In this document: in pieces, positions 1-8,931 of the stretch
Layout: each line of letters begins with the position of its first letter
Position numbering within the stretch: position 1 is the first letter of the stretch
Assembly: GCA_947488435.1 (NCBI GenBank)
Contig: CANKZG010000001.1
Coordinates: 1,914,308-1,978,307 of the forward strand
Direction: 5' to 3'
Source of the DNA: an uncultured Flavobacteriaceae bacterium
Lineage (GTDB): Bacteria > Bacteroidota > Bacteroidia > Flavobacteriales > Flavobacteriaceae
DNA: 64,000 bases
The notes under the pieces: generated by a model
What the model was told of the DNA's origin: nothing
Databases searched by the model: none
What the model saw: only the letters and a program-made list of their open reading frames with translations
Program-made: the position numbers and the translations under genes

Positions 1-1922
1 AGACTTTTATCCGAAAAACTTTCGATGCCGTTGGCTTGAAGGAATTTAAGTCAAATGATTTTAATGAAAAAGAATTGGAAGAAGCTTTGCTTAAATTGCG
101 GCATCAATCAATGTATTTATTTCAGTTTAACTTCTTATTAGATCGTCCCAATTGGTTGGATAGAGCAGATTATTTATTTCGAAAAATTTTGGATTTTGAT
201 AATAAGGATGCCCAGGAAGCTGCTTTTACAAATAAAAAGGAATTTAAAGCGATCTATAAATATTTCTCAGAGGAGCGCCCGTCGAAAACAATGCGCAGAA
301 ATAATTTCCGAGATGCACATTCTTTATATTTAATTTACAAAATGTTAAAGTCTTTTGAAAAAGGAGATCGCGAAGAACTACCAATCTATTTTGCATCCAC
401 ACAAGTTATTAAGGACATCAAGGAAAATAAGGAGATATGCGATCTTTTTACAACTAAAATTACCGTTGAAAATGCGGATGGTACTAAAATCAATGAAAAA
501 GATTTTTTAATCTTACAAGACTCTCAATTTATCCTCTTAGATACCTTATTTAAAACCGTTAGAAAAGAAAACGAACCACTATATCATCAGTTTAGAGCCT
601 ATAATAGGCTAGAGGTTAAGGAGCAAGTAAACATCGAAGATACCGAAAGATTAATTTTTTCGGATACGTTGGAAAATGTTGAATTTCAGTTTTTTGAAAA
701 GTTTTGGTTTGAAAAAAGAGGACATAAAAAAATTTCAGAGACGATTAAGAACTTTGTGAAGTTTGATAAATTAACAGATGATGATAGTGTTGAACAAATA
801 AAATTACAACGTAGAGTACAAAAAAAAGAAATTCTAAGTAGACTTAATGAAAACGCTACTTACTTAGACTTAATGTCTAAAGCCTGGGAGGCCTCAGATG
901 ATTTCGTAGAAAAAAAGAAGCATTTAGATGTGGTAAATCCTTTTACCGAATTTGGACTTACCCGCTTTTCTTTTACGGATGATGAGGAAATCAAAACCTA
1001 TTTTACGGAGACAGTTTTTGTAAGTATTAATGAAGAAGAGCGCTTGCTAGATTTTCAAGGACAATTTATTTCCACAATTTTCAGAGTGTTAAAAGGAGAT
1101 AGTGCAAAGGAAGAACTGGAAAAAATCATGGCTGCCTTATGGATTTATAAAGAGTTTAAATTGATTACCCGGATTTTGGACCACTTGAAGGGAGATTCGG
1201 GAAACAACATCGCACTTCCACTAATCCATGCGGCATCTTTGCTGAAACCTATGTTGGTGAACAAGGATAAGTTAATGAAACTGATACGGCAAATAGAGTG
1301 TACCGATTATAATGAAAAACCATACAAAAAACAGATCGGTTTGGGCTATATATACTTCAATTTATGGGATGAATTGAACGATGGTTTTCCAATGACTCCT
1401 GAAGGAGATATGACTGTGATAATTAAGCATAAGGGGTTTTTTAATAAAGCGCAAACGCTGTTAAAGGAGGGTGTTTTATGGTTGTTTAATGAAAAAGACA
1501 AGGTGGAACATAAAAAAGGGTATCGCAATAAAAGATATCTATATGCGCTAAATAACTACATCTACTATACCACAAGAGCGGCCGATGCCAATAGCTTTAA
1601 AGGGCTATCCAAGTATTTTAATCGTTTTTTAAGATCCAAGGCTAAATTTGTGGGTGATAATGAATTTTGGCAGTTTAGGTTTGAAGATACAATAGCGCTG
1701 TATTATTTGAGAAAAGCACAGCTATCCCATTTGGCTAAAAAAGAGCATATAAGTCACGGAGAAAAAGCAAAAGAACATATTAAGACGGCCATAAAAAACG
1801 CTGTGAATGATATAGAAAAATTTAAGCATACAGAAGAATACATTACCACAAAGCTAAACGAATTAAATACAGGTGTTAAGACCCTTGAAAAAGAAGGTAA
1901 GCAAAAAAGAACGGCAAAATAA
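1..1922 (+). CDS. Large hypothetical protein, 5' end outside window (partial)
   Basis: The reading frame is open from the first bases of the window, so the TTG at 36 is probably internal and the true start lies upstream. About 640 residues are visible. The protein is lysine- and glutamate-rich, without signal peptide or membrane segment in the visible part, and ends in a predicted helical, charged tail. I recognise no domain or catalytic motif. The mid-part contains many aromatic and acidic residues typical of helical repeat scaffolds. It is followed by a 469-nt gap, so it is not obviously in an operon with the protease at 2392. Function unknown. Confidence 0.75.
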   Translation, partial: TFIRKTFDAVGLKEFKSNDFNEKELEEALLKLRHQSMYLFQFNFLLDRPNWLDRADYLFRKILDFDNKDAQEAAFTNKKEFKAIYKYFSEERPSKTMRRNNFRDAHSLYLIYKMLKSFEKGDREELPIYFASTQVIKDIKENKEICDLFTTKITVENADGTKINEKDFLILQDSQFILLDTLFKTVRKENEPLYHQFRAYNRLEVKEQVNIEDTERLIFSDTLENVEFQFFEKFWFEKRGHKKISETIKNFVKFDKLTDDDSVEQIKLQRRVQKKEILSRLNENATYLDLMSKAWEASDDFVEKKKHLDVVNPFTEFGLTRFSFTDDEEIKTYFTETVFVSINEEERLLDFQGQFISTIFRVLKGDSAKEELEKIMAALWIYKEFKLITRILDHLKGDSGNNIALPLIHAASLLKPMLVNKDKLMKLIRQIECTDYNEKPYKKQIGLGYIYFNLWDELNDGFPMTPEGDMTVIIKHKGFFNKAQTLLKEGVLWLFNEKDKVEHKKGYRNKRYLYALNNYIYYTTRAADANSFKGLSKYFNRFLRSKAKFVGDNEFWQFRFEDTIALYYLRKAQLSHLAKKEHISHGEKAKEHIKTAIKNAVNDIEKFKHTEEYITTKLNELNTGVKTLEKEGKQKRTAK

Positions 1923-2391
1923 GATTATGTTAGGTTTTAATACCACTAATTAAAAGGGGTTGAAGTGCTACAAATAAGTATTTTGAAATTGTTGTGAAGC
2001 ATAGCCTTATGTTTCATTCTTTCACCTTACCTATGTAAAAAGTACCTCCTTTATTTTAGGAATACCGTTATTGAAGATTAGTACATCAATATCTATAAGA
2101 ATTTAATTACAAATAAAAAGAAAGACCTTGACTTTCCACAAAAACCATCAAAACTCTATGGTTTTTGTGTAAAACTCTATGCTTATTAAACTGTAATTTA
2201 ATCACTTAAGTTTCTACTTCCCCTGTTTATATCTTACTAGAGTTTTTAATTATTGTAAAAATCCCTATGGATGGGTATGGTTTTATCATCTAGTTTCTTT
2301 GAATTTTGTTCAATAAGTTGTGTTTCCCAGATAAGTAATTATTAAAGACTATTATAATTCTATTAAGAACATTCAATTTGAAATATTTTCT
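1923..2391. other. 469-nt intergenic region
   Basis: No credible gene is seen. The region is AT-rich and holds one perfect 12-bp hairpin at 2137-2169 and a repeated 11-mer (see the separate entry). The last ~100 nt should contain the promoter for the protease operon starting at 2392, but I find no clear TAnnTTTG box there. Confidence 0.6.
2137..2169. terminator. Hairpin, possible terminator, with an 11-bp direct repeat
   Basis: CACAAAAACCAT at 2137-2148 pairs perfectly with ATGGTTTTTGTG at 2158-2169, leaving a 9-nt loop. The 11-mer AAAACTCTATG occurs in the loop/right arm (2150-2160) and again just downstream (2171-2181). There is no uridine run after the stem, so terminator function is uncertain. 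Confidence 0.35.
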
Positions 2392-3471
2392 ATGATTACT
2401 AAAACTATAGCAAGAGAAGCGTTAAAAAATTATCATAAAAAAGTAATAGGAGAGATTGCAGATGTTTGTTATATGTTTTCCTGTAAGAAGAACAATAGTG
2501 AAGAATATGAGGTTGTTGTTGGACTTAATAAAGAATCTACGGATTATAATCAATCTTTGGTAAAACTTAGGAGTATAGAAATGATAGTTAATGACCACAA
2601 TGATCCAGATAACACTTTGAAGGTAGATAAAAAGATTGAGAATACAACGGTAGTTAAAGGATGTTCAAATACTTTAATTGTTCAACCGGGCAAAAGTATA
2701 GGAAATCCTAATACCGAATCTACAGGTTCTTTAGGTGCTATTTTAAATTTAAATAATTGCTATTATCTGATTACCTGTCAGCACGTTCTTAGATATGATA
2801 CAAATGATATTGGAAAAAGAATAGATATGCCGGGAGTAATGGATTTGCAGTATTTTACTTTTAATGGCACTCGAAATATTGGATTTTTTATAGGCGGAAG
2901 TATAAATGATCATGTAGATTTAGCAGTGGGAAAGCTGATAGAAAGTCAATCTCTAGAAATAAGTACGTCAACATCGTGCAACTTTGAAATTGAGTATAAT
3001 CCAGATCATTACCCTAAGGAGAATATGATAATTAATTTTTGCAGAAAGTTAAACGGAGGATTGGCCTCGCCAAAAAGAATATGTAGTACTGATGCCATTG
3101 TAAAAGCACAATTAGTAGGTATAGATTCGGAAAGAGAATATGTATTATATAATCAATTAGTAATTGAAAATAATGGTAATACCGAATTAGGAGATTCCGG
3201 CTCAATAGCATTTCAAAAAGACACTAATTATGCTACGGGATTGTTATTTTCCCATTCAAATAAAAGATCTTTTTTGAATAATATTTCGGACGTAATCTAT
3301 AGTACAACTTCTCATATTTTAAGGTTTGAAAAACAAGCTCTACTGGAATCCCAACTATCTTCTGGTTTTAAGGAGGTCCTTGAGGATTTTAATGGCTTTG
3401 AATTCCTTTCTAGAATAGAACAAAACGTACTGTTAAAAGAGGTGTCAAAAAAAATGAAATTTATTAACTAA
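2392..3471 (+). CDS. Trypsin-like serine peptidase domain protein
   Basis: This 359-residue protein carries a chymotrypsin-fold triad in the right order: His131 in a TCQHVL context, Asp176 in VDLAVG and Ser269 in GDSGS. The serine context is the classic GDSG. No signal peptide or membrane segment is visible, so it is predicted cytoplasmic, unlike DegP-type periplasmic proteases; there is no PDZ domain. The N-terminal ~110 residues are of unknown fold. Only 11 nt separate it from the next gene, and the operon continues into a TPR histidine kinase and a NarL regulator, which suggests a role in a regulated response. Substrate is unknown. Confidence 0.8.
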   Translation: MITKTIAREALKNYHKKVIGEIADVCYMFSCKKNNSEEYEVVVGLNKESTDYNQSLVKLRSIEMIVNDHNDPDNTLKVDKKIENTTVVKGCSNTLIVQPGKSIGNPNTESTGSLGAILNLNNCYYLITCQHVLRYDTNDIGKRIDMPGVMDLQYFTFNGTRNIGFFIGGSINDHVDLAVGKLIESQSLEISTSTSCNFEIEYNPDHYPKENMIINFCRKLNGGLASPKRICSTDAIVKAQLVGIDSEREYVLYNQLVIENNGNTELGDSGSIAFQKDTNYATGLLFSHSNKRSFLNNISDVIYSTTSHILRFEKQALLESQLSSGFKEVLEDFNGFEFLSRIEQNVLLKEVSKKMKFIN

Positions 3472-3482
3472 AATAACATATT

Positions 3483-3923
3483 ATGAAACTAATTAACTTT
3501 ACCATTGATTTACGAAAAAATGATTATCAGCCAGTATTGGCTTTTGAAGCTGGGAAGAATGCATTCTTGGTTTTGGCTCATTTTAAAATAATACCTTTAG
3601 GTAATCCTGATAGGTTTACATTAGAAAATATTTTATTAAGATTATATAATTTAAATTCAGATAAAAAATATGTAAATATTGCCTGCACAGATTATTCTCC
3701 AAAAAAAGGACTCAAACCCGCAAGAGTTTTTCTTAAATTTAAAATGAGCAAATATCCAGATATGAATATTGAAACCGTCAATACTAAAAACGATGTTGTA
3801 AATACTAGTAAAGGAGAAAAAATGGAATTTCATATTTCGTTTGATACGACTTCATGTAAAGATGACACAGTGAATGGAATTAATAATGGAAACTGGCCCT
3901 GTAATCAAAATAAAATAATGTAA
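3483..3923 (+). CDS. Hypothetical protein in protease/two-component operon
   Basis: This 146-residue protein is not recognised. It has no signal peptide or membrane helix. The first ~110 residues look like a compact mixed alpha/beta domain, and the C-terminus contains two cysteines and an Asn-rich tail. It sits 11 nt after the trypsin-like protease and 6 nt before the sensor kinase, so it is almost certainly co-transcribed and may be a partner or substrate of the protease. Confidence 0.7.
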   Translation: MKLINFTIDLRKNDYQPVLAFEAGKNAFLVLAHFKIIPLGNPDRFTLENILLRLYNLNSDKKYVNIACTDYSPKKGLKPARVFLKFKMSKYPDMNIETVNTKNDVVNTSKGEKMEFHISFDTTSCKDDTVNGINNGNWPCNQNKIM

Positions 3924-3929
3924 GTTCAA

Positions 3930-5882
3930 TTGAGAAATAAAATAAGTGTTATCATTATTTTTTTTATTTTTTTTGTCTGTAAAGCACAAAAAACATCAAA
4001 CTATGAGAGAAGTATTATAGAAAAACTTAATAAGTACCAATTTGATTCTGTTAAAAGAAGTTTGATAGATTCTAAAAAGGTTAATTCTAACGATCTATTC
4101 CAATCTATAATCAAATGGAATTTAGGTCTTCTAGAAGAGAATAATATAAATCCTAGTTTGAATAATTGGATTAAACTTCATAAGCCAAAAAAAGACAGCA
4201 CAAAGGAGCGTATTTTATATGAAATACAACAAGGTGATTATTTGTTAAATAGTGATGAGGCTAAGTTCAGTACAGCATTTTCCAAGTATAGATATTCTTT
4301 TGAGTTGTCAAAGTCCCTAAAAGATTCAGTTTTAATATGTGAATCTTTAAAACGATTACTTTTTTATGGTTCAAAGTATTCTAGAAACATAGAAAGTTTA
4401 GAAAGATATGGTAATACTTATTTCAAATTTGCATATAGTAACAACGAAAAAGCAATTGCAATTTATAGAACCTTGTCCTATGAAACCCAAGTTGTTAGTA
4501 AACTTGTTAATAAAATAAGGCAGGGAATAACCTCAAAACCAAAAGATACCTCAAAACTTCATTTGGATATTCATAAAATTAATGTTGGAATAGAAATAGC
4601 ACAGAAATGTGGAAATAAGGTATTAGAGGCGGACCTTTTATTTATGTCTGCATTAAACAATAACTTGCACTTAAAGCGACCCGAAGAAGCCTTTAAGTTG
4701 TATAAGAAAGCCTATAATATGTTTAATAAGTATGATTTTGCATATGTAAATAGCAGAAAATTTGATGCGCTTTTAAGTATGGGAGCTCTATCTTATCTTA
4801 AGGGTGAAAATTACACTGCCGAGTTTTTTTTTAATAAAGCTTCTAAAATAAGCTTGCCTAAACAGGAGATAAGGGATTTACAATCCTTAAATCATTGGAG
4901 GTATAGTAATTTTGAAGCAATGAAAAAACCAGATAGTGCTTTAAAGTACTTGAAATTAAAGAATCAATTACAGAAAGAAATTAACCAAATTTCCACTAGT
5001 ATTGCTATCCAGGATATTGAAACTAAGTATCAAACAGCGGAAAAAGAAAAACAAATTCTAATTGAGAGACAAAGGGCAAAAGAACAAACCGAAAAAGCAA
5101 AGTTCAATCGTAATTTACTTTTACTAGTAAGCCTTGTATTGCTTCTAGGAACTACTATAGCTGTTCTTCTTCATAATAATGTTTCAAAAAAAAGAGTACT
5201 TGCCGAACAAGGACGGGAGATTCAACGTCAACGGGCAGAAAATCTCTTAAAAGAGCAAGAGTTGCTTAGTATCGATGCCATGATCGCAGGACAGGAAAAA
5301 GAACGTCAGTATGTCGCCAATGAATTGCATGATGATTTGGGCGGATTAATGGCGACCATTCAGTTGCATTTTGAAAATATCAAAACAAAGGAGAAAGATA
5401 CTCCTCTGGAAAAAGCCAGAATGCTATTGAATGAGGCATATCAGAAGGTTAGGAATATTGCACATGCCAAAAATTCCGGCGTACTAGCTCGCCAAGGGCT
5501 AATGCCTACACTGCATAAAATGGCCAAAACCATATCCGAAACCAATGCGTTGCAAGTGGAAGTGGAAGATTTTGGGCTTCAGCATCGTATGGAGAATTCG
5601 TTAGAACTCAATCTGTTTCGTATGATTCAGGAATTAATTACCAATATCATCAAACATGCAGAAGCAACGAAAGCAAGGGTCCAACTTACACAACATGAAA
5701 CAAGTTTAAATATACTAGTGGAAGATAATGGAAAAGGGTTTGCTATGCATAAAATCAAAAATTTGGATAATGGTATGGGACTCCGAACAATAGAGAAACG
5801 TGTGGAACATTTAGAAGGTAATTTTACTATCGATAGCAGCATAGGAAAAGGAACTTCTATGATAATAGATATACCGATATGA
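3930..5882 (+). CDS. TPR-containing sensor histidine kinase (HisKA_3 type)
   Basis: A 650-residue sensor kinase. It begins with an apparent signal peptide (hydrophobic residues 6-17, then KAQ), followed by a helical TPR-like sensor region to about 380, a transmembrane helix near 395-417 and a coiled coil. The H-box NELHDDLGG places the phospho-acceptor at His467. A HATPase_c domain follows, with an N-box (ELITNIIKHAEA) and G-box (DNGKGF, GMGL). This is the NarX/LiaS/DegS-like class common in Flavobacteriaceae. The start is TTG; no better ATG gives the signal sequence. It overlaps the response regulator by 4 nt (ATGA), so the two are translationally coupled partners. The signal is unknown. Confidence 0.9.
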   Translation: MRNKISVIIIFFIFFVCKAQKTSNYERSIIEKLNKYQFDSVKRSLIDSKKVNSNDLFQSIIKWNLGLLEENNINPSLNNWIKLHKPKKDSTKERILYEIQQGDYLLNSDEAKFSTAFSKYRYSFELSKSLKDSVLICESLKRLLFYGSKYSRNIESLERYGNTYFKFAYSNNEKAIAIYRTLSYETQVVSKLVNKIRQGITSKPKDTSKLHLDIHKINVGIEIAQKCGNKVLEADLLFMSALNNNLHLKRPEEAFKLYKKAYNMFNKYDFAYVNSRKFDALLSMGALSYLKGENYTAEFFFNKASKISLPKQEIRDLQSLNHWRYSNFEAMKKPDSALKYLKLKNQLQKEINQISTSIAIQDIETKYQTAEKEKQILIERQRAKEQTEKAKFNRNLLLLVSLVLLLGTTIAVLLHNNVSKKRVLAEQGREIQRQRAENLLKEQELLSIDAMIAGQEKERQYVANELHDDLGGLMATIQLHFENIKTKEKDTPLEKARMLLNEAYQKVRNIAHAKNSGVLARQGLMPTLHKMAKTISETNALQVEVEDFGLQHRMENSLELNLFRMIQELITNIIKHAEATKARVQLTQHETSLNILVEDNGKGFAMHKIKNLDNGMGLRTIEKRVEHLEGNFTIDSSIGKGTSMIIDIPI

Positions 5883-6499
5883 AAGAAACAACTGTGGTTA
5901 TTGCAGAAGATCATCAAGCACTTATTGATGGCATACAATCGTATTTGGAATACAAAGACGGGATTAAAATTATTGGTTACGCCAATGATGGGGAAGCGCT
6001 TTTAAGTTTGGTAGAACGGAAAAAACCATCCGTGGTCATTTGCGACATCCGAATGCCGAAAATTGATGGAATTACAGCTACAAAAATCTTAAAAAAACAA
6101 TATCCAGAAACTAAAATTATTGCCTTTACCATGTTTGATCAAGAAGAGGCGATACAGCAGATGTTAGATGCTGGAGCAGTGGGGTATATTTTAAAAAACT
6201 CTTCGCTTCAAGTAGTTCTAGAAGCGATACGAACGGTAGCGGAAGGAGAACGCTATTTTGATAAAAAAATTCACCAACCTACTGCAAAAAAGAATGGTTC
6301 TAAAAGTGTATTGTCAGCAAGAGAAAAGGAAATATTAGGACTTATTGGTAAAGGGAGAACTTCGCACGAAATTGCCGATCAACTTTTTATAGGAAAAAGC
6401 ACCGTAGACACGCACCGAAAAAATATGATTCGAAAATTAGGATTAAGTGGTGCAGGGGAGTTGTTGCGTTATGCTTTGGAGAAGAAGTATGATTTTTAA
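5879..6499 (+). CDS. NarL/FixJ-family response regulator
   Basis: A 206-residue response regulator. The receiver domain has acidic residues at Glu10/Asp11, the phospho-acceptor Asp56 (ICDIRMPK) and the conserved lysine in GYILKNS. A LuxR-type helix-turn-helix follows (LSAREKEIL, then SHEIADQLFIGKSTVDTHRKNM). The length is typical of the family. It overlaps the 3' end of the kinase gene and is its presumed partner. It may regulate its own operon (2392-6499); no repeat resembling a binding site was evident upstream of 2392. Confidence 0.95.
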   Translation: MKETTVVIAEDHQALIDGIQSYLEYKDGIKIIGYANDGEALLSLVERKKPSVVICDIRMPKIDGITATKILKKQYPETKIIAFTMFDQEEAIQQMLDAGAVGYILKNSSLQVVLEAIRTVAEGERYFDKKIHQPTAKKNGSKSVLSAREKEILGLIGKGRTSHEIADQLFIGKSTVDTHRKNMIRKLGLSGAGELLRYALEKKYDF

Positions 6500-6607
6500 T
6501 AGTAAAATCACGTACGATATATTTAAACTCCACCTAAAAATAATCTAACCGGTTTAGAGAATTTTATAAAGTGTTTTTTGAAACATGTCTATACTATTAA
6601 AAATCAT

Positions 6608-7117
6608 TTATTCTAACTTTATTGTATTAACAATTGTCTCCAAAGATGCTATTCTTAGCGTGTCTATTTCCGCTGAAACGTCGATTTCTACCTCATTTGT
6701 TCCAGATTGAAGTGATGTGCCTTTAATTTCAGTAATTATTTGATTATTATTAATTAGTTGAATATCCAAGCAACTACTGCAATTATTAAACAAGGAAATT
6801 GTGATTTTGGTTATCCCGTTGGTTGCGGCTAAATCCATTTCTAAAGTGCTAAATTCGCCATTTTCTCCAGGTGAAGCTAGCAATATACCATCCCCACCTA
6901 AGGCGGTGGAAATCGCACGAATAACTCTAAAAGAAAAACCTTGCAACGTGAATTCAGTATCTTCAATGGTTATAGTTGTGGTCGATAAATCTATTGTTAT
7001 AGGTTGAAAACTCTGTGGTTCTTGAAAAGAACTATCATCATCTCTGGAGCATAGCATGAGAGGAAGAGTCAAAGACAAAACAATTAAAAATTTGCTACTA
7101 AATATAAATGTTCTCAT
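6608..7117 (-). CDS. Small lipoprotein of unknown function
   Basis: A 169-residue protein with a lipoprotein signal: a hydrophobic helix followed by LMLCS, then an Asp/Ser-rich linker typical of exported Bacteroidota lipoproteins. The mature part is predicted all-beta, with a CSSC pair near residue 112. It lies 22 nt after the CsgG-like gene and is probably co-transcribed with it from the promoter near 8150. No domain is recognised. Confidence 0.75.
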   Translation of the reverse strand: MRTFIFSSKFLIVLSLTLPLMLCSRDDDSSFQEPQSFQPITIDLSTTTITIEDTEFTLQGFSFRVIRAISTALGGDGILLASPGENGEFSTLEMDLAATNGITKITISLFNNCSSCLDIQLINNNQIITEIKGTSLQSGTNEVEIDVSAEIDTLRIASLETIVNTIKLE

Positions 7118-7139
7118 GATTAGTATTTTTTGAGTTTAT

Positions 7140-8117
7140 CTACTTCAATTCATTGATAATAGCCAAACATTCATCATTTTTAGGATTTAATAAATAAGCT
7201 TCTTTAGCATTTTTAAGACTATTGTCATACTCCCCATTATATAATTGCATTTTGGCAAGATTATATAGTGCAAATGATCTAGCTTTTCCTTCTGCTGTGG
7301 TTTTTGCAATTTGTTTAATCATTGCATAGCCTCCTTCAAAGTCGTCAATTTCAAGTAGGTTAATAGCTTTTTTTAGTTTACTATTAAATTTTCGATGGGT
7401 TTGAAAGTCGATCTCATATTCTTTTTGATGAACAGTAAATAATTCTCCAAATTGTATGCCTATATCTTCCTTTGCAAGTTGATAGAATTCCGTTGAACCA
7501 AAATCAGGGGGATATTGACAGTCGTATTTTGGGCTGGTCTTCTCAATCTTAGATTTGATAGTTCTAGAGAAAAGAACCGCTGCCGTTTGAAGATCAATAA
7601 TCTTTAAATTCACATCTAAACTATACACTCCTACTTGTCGATATGTTGTATTACACCCGTTTGTGGTTAACAGCGATTTGTCTTTCACCGCATTTTGAGC
7701 AAAATTATCTGTTTGTATCCTTCCAAAAATAATGAGACCAGAACCAAGAAAATCCCCTAATTTCTTAATTTGGTCATCATCTACATAACCGCTACGCTGG
7801 AAGTTGAGTTCTTTTAATAATGATGTGGTCTTGTCTCTGTCAATAAGAGTTAAGCCATCAATATTCGTAATTTGATTAACAAATTCGTCGTAGGTATCGA
7901 CGGTATGACTATCTTCTTGTTTTATATTATTAACAATTTCTGAGATAATAATGTTTTTGGTTTTAGAAACGTCAAAAACAGGTTGTTTGTCTACCAAATA
8001 TGTGATTTTGCTCCAACTTTCATTAAATAATGCACCTATGCTATTGTTTTGAGAAGTTCCCTTTTGAGGGGTTAATAATAATAATAGAACTGATGTATAT
8101 AGTATTGATATTTTCAT
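7140..8117 (-). CDS. CsgG/FlgO-like secreted protein with C-terminal TPR
   Basis: This 325-residue protein has a signal peptide ending near GTSQ. The middle (about 40-190) resembles the CsgG/FlgO-type fold: an early strand with a family-like phrase, LIDRDKTTSLLKELNFQRSGYVDD, then a LGDFLGSGLIIFGRI segment typical of these proteins. The last ~90 residues look like TPR helices (ALYNLAKMQLYNGEYDNSLKNA). There is no lipobox, so it is probably periplasmic or outer-membrane associated. A second protein of this type starts at 13629, and both genes share the same promoter motif. A role in export or envelope assembly is inferred from the fold only. Confidence 0.7.
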   Translation of the reverse strand: MKISILYTSVLLLLLTPQKGTSQNNSIGALFNESWSKITYLVDKQPVFDVSKTKNIIISEIVNNIKQEDSHTVDTYDEFVNQITNIDGLTLIDRDKTTSLLKELNFQRSGYVDDDQIKKLGDFLGSGLIIFGRIQTDNFAQNAVKDKSLLTTNGCNTTYRQVGVYSLDVNLKIIDLQTAAVLFSRTIKSKIEKTSPKYDCQYPPDFGSTEFYQLAKEDIGIQFGELFTVHQKEYEIDFQTHRKFNSKLKKAINLLEIDDFEGGYAMIKQIAKTTAEGKARSFALYNLAKMQLYNGEYDNSLKNAKEAYLLNPKNDECLAIINELK

Positions 8118-8142
8118 GATCTTTTATTTATAATATTGAAGT

Positions 8143-8184
8143 CAAATCTAATAGTGACCAATAAAATAACCTTACGGTTTTCCG
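8143..8184 (-). promoter_or_regulatory. Promoter with 16-bp operator for CsgG-like gene
   Basis: Read on the minus strand: CGGAAAACCGTAAGGT (8184-8169), an 18-nt spacer, then TAGATTTG (8150-8143), which fits the Bacteroidota -7 consensus TAnnTTTG, 25 nt before the ATG at 8117. The same 16-mer at the same 18-nt spacing precedes the gene at 13756. The upstream box is in the place of an activator site rather than a normal -33 TTG. Confidence 0.65.
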
Positions 8185-8248
8185 CATATGGTAGTTTTTA
8201 ATATTTTTTTTAGTTTAAATAACCGATAAATTCGATGAGATTACACAT

Positions 8249-8917
8249 TTAAATTAGCCCCAGATCTTTAGCAGTGGCTACAAGCTGGATTGTGTTCTTT
8301 GCTTTGAGCTCGTCTTTAAGGCGATTAAGTTTTTTCTCAATAGAACTCAAGCTACTGGGTGAGATATTATTTTCATGAAAGTGTTTTGAAATTTCATCCT
8401 GCGTCCAACCCTCGGATAAATGTAAAAGCAATCTTACATCATAATCTTCAATTTCAAAAATATCTTTACGTTTCAACGAATCTGCTAATTCTTGAGATAA
8501 ATAGGATTCACCATTATTAACCGTCTGAATAGCTTCCATTAAATGTTTAAGGCCTTTTCTTCCTTTAAGCACGTATCCTGATATAAGATTACTATGCATC
8601 AATTTTTTAACCACGGTTGGTTTATCTTCAACAGAACAAACAATTATGGGAACCCTACTACCTATATCTCTTACCTTTTTTATGAATTCATTTCCAGATG
8701 GTAAACGGCTATCTCTGTGATCTTTTGTAAAACACAGGTCCGTTATAATAAGATCAAAAGGAAGATGATCTCTTTCAGCCTTTAAGAATTTTAAATAGGC
8801 ATCATCACAATATTGAGATAGTACCACTTGTGCAACTTTCAATTTATTTCTTAACATAGCATCTATACCATAGCTAATGCTATCCAAATCTTCGATCACC
8901 ATAACTTTGTTATACAT
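8249..8917 (-). CDS. NarL-like response regulator
   Basis: A 222-residue receiver plus helix-turn-helix protein. Receiver landmarks are Glu9/Asp10, the likely phospho-acceptor Asp60 (LIITDLCF) and Lys in GYVLKGRKG; there is a short insertion after the acceptor. The C-terminal domain (GWTQDEISKHFHENNISPSSLSSIEKKL) is a divergent LuxR-type HTH. I chose the ATG at 8917, preceded by AGAGAG, rather than the GTG at 8938 that would overlap the kinase gene. It follows the kinase by 14 nt. It is the best candidate to bind the palindromic operator found before 8117 and between 13629 and 13756. Confidence 0.88.
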   Translation of the reverse strand: MYNKVMVIEDLDSISYGIDAMLRNKLKVAQVVLSQYCDDAYLKFLKAERDHLPFDLIITDLCFTKDHRDSRLPSGNEFIKKVRDIGSRVPIIVCSVEDKPTVVKKLMHSNLISGYVLKGRKGLKHLMEAIQTVNNGESYLSQELADSLKRKDIFEIEDYDVRLLLHLSEGWTQDEISKHFHENNISPSSLSSIEKKLNRLKDELKAKNTIQLVATAKDLGLI

Positions 8918-8931
8918 AACTCTCTTCAGAA

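Noticed and set aside
5627-5938. Minus-strand 103-codon ORF
   Set aside because: Antisense to the histidine kinase and regulator genes, whose motifs are intact.
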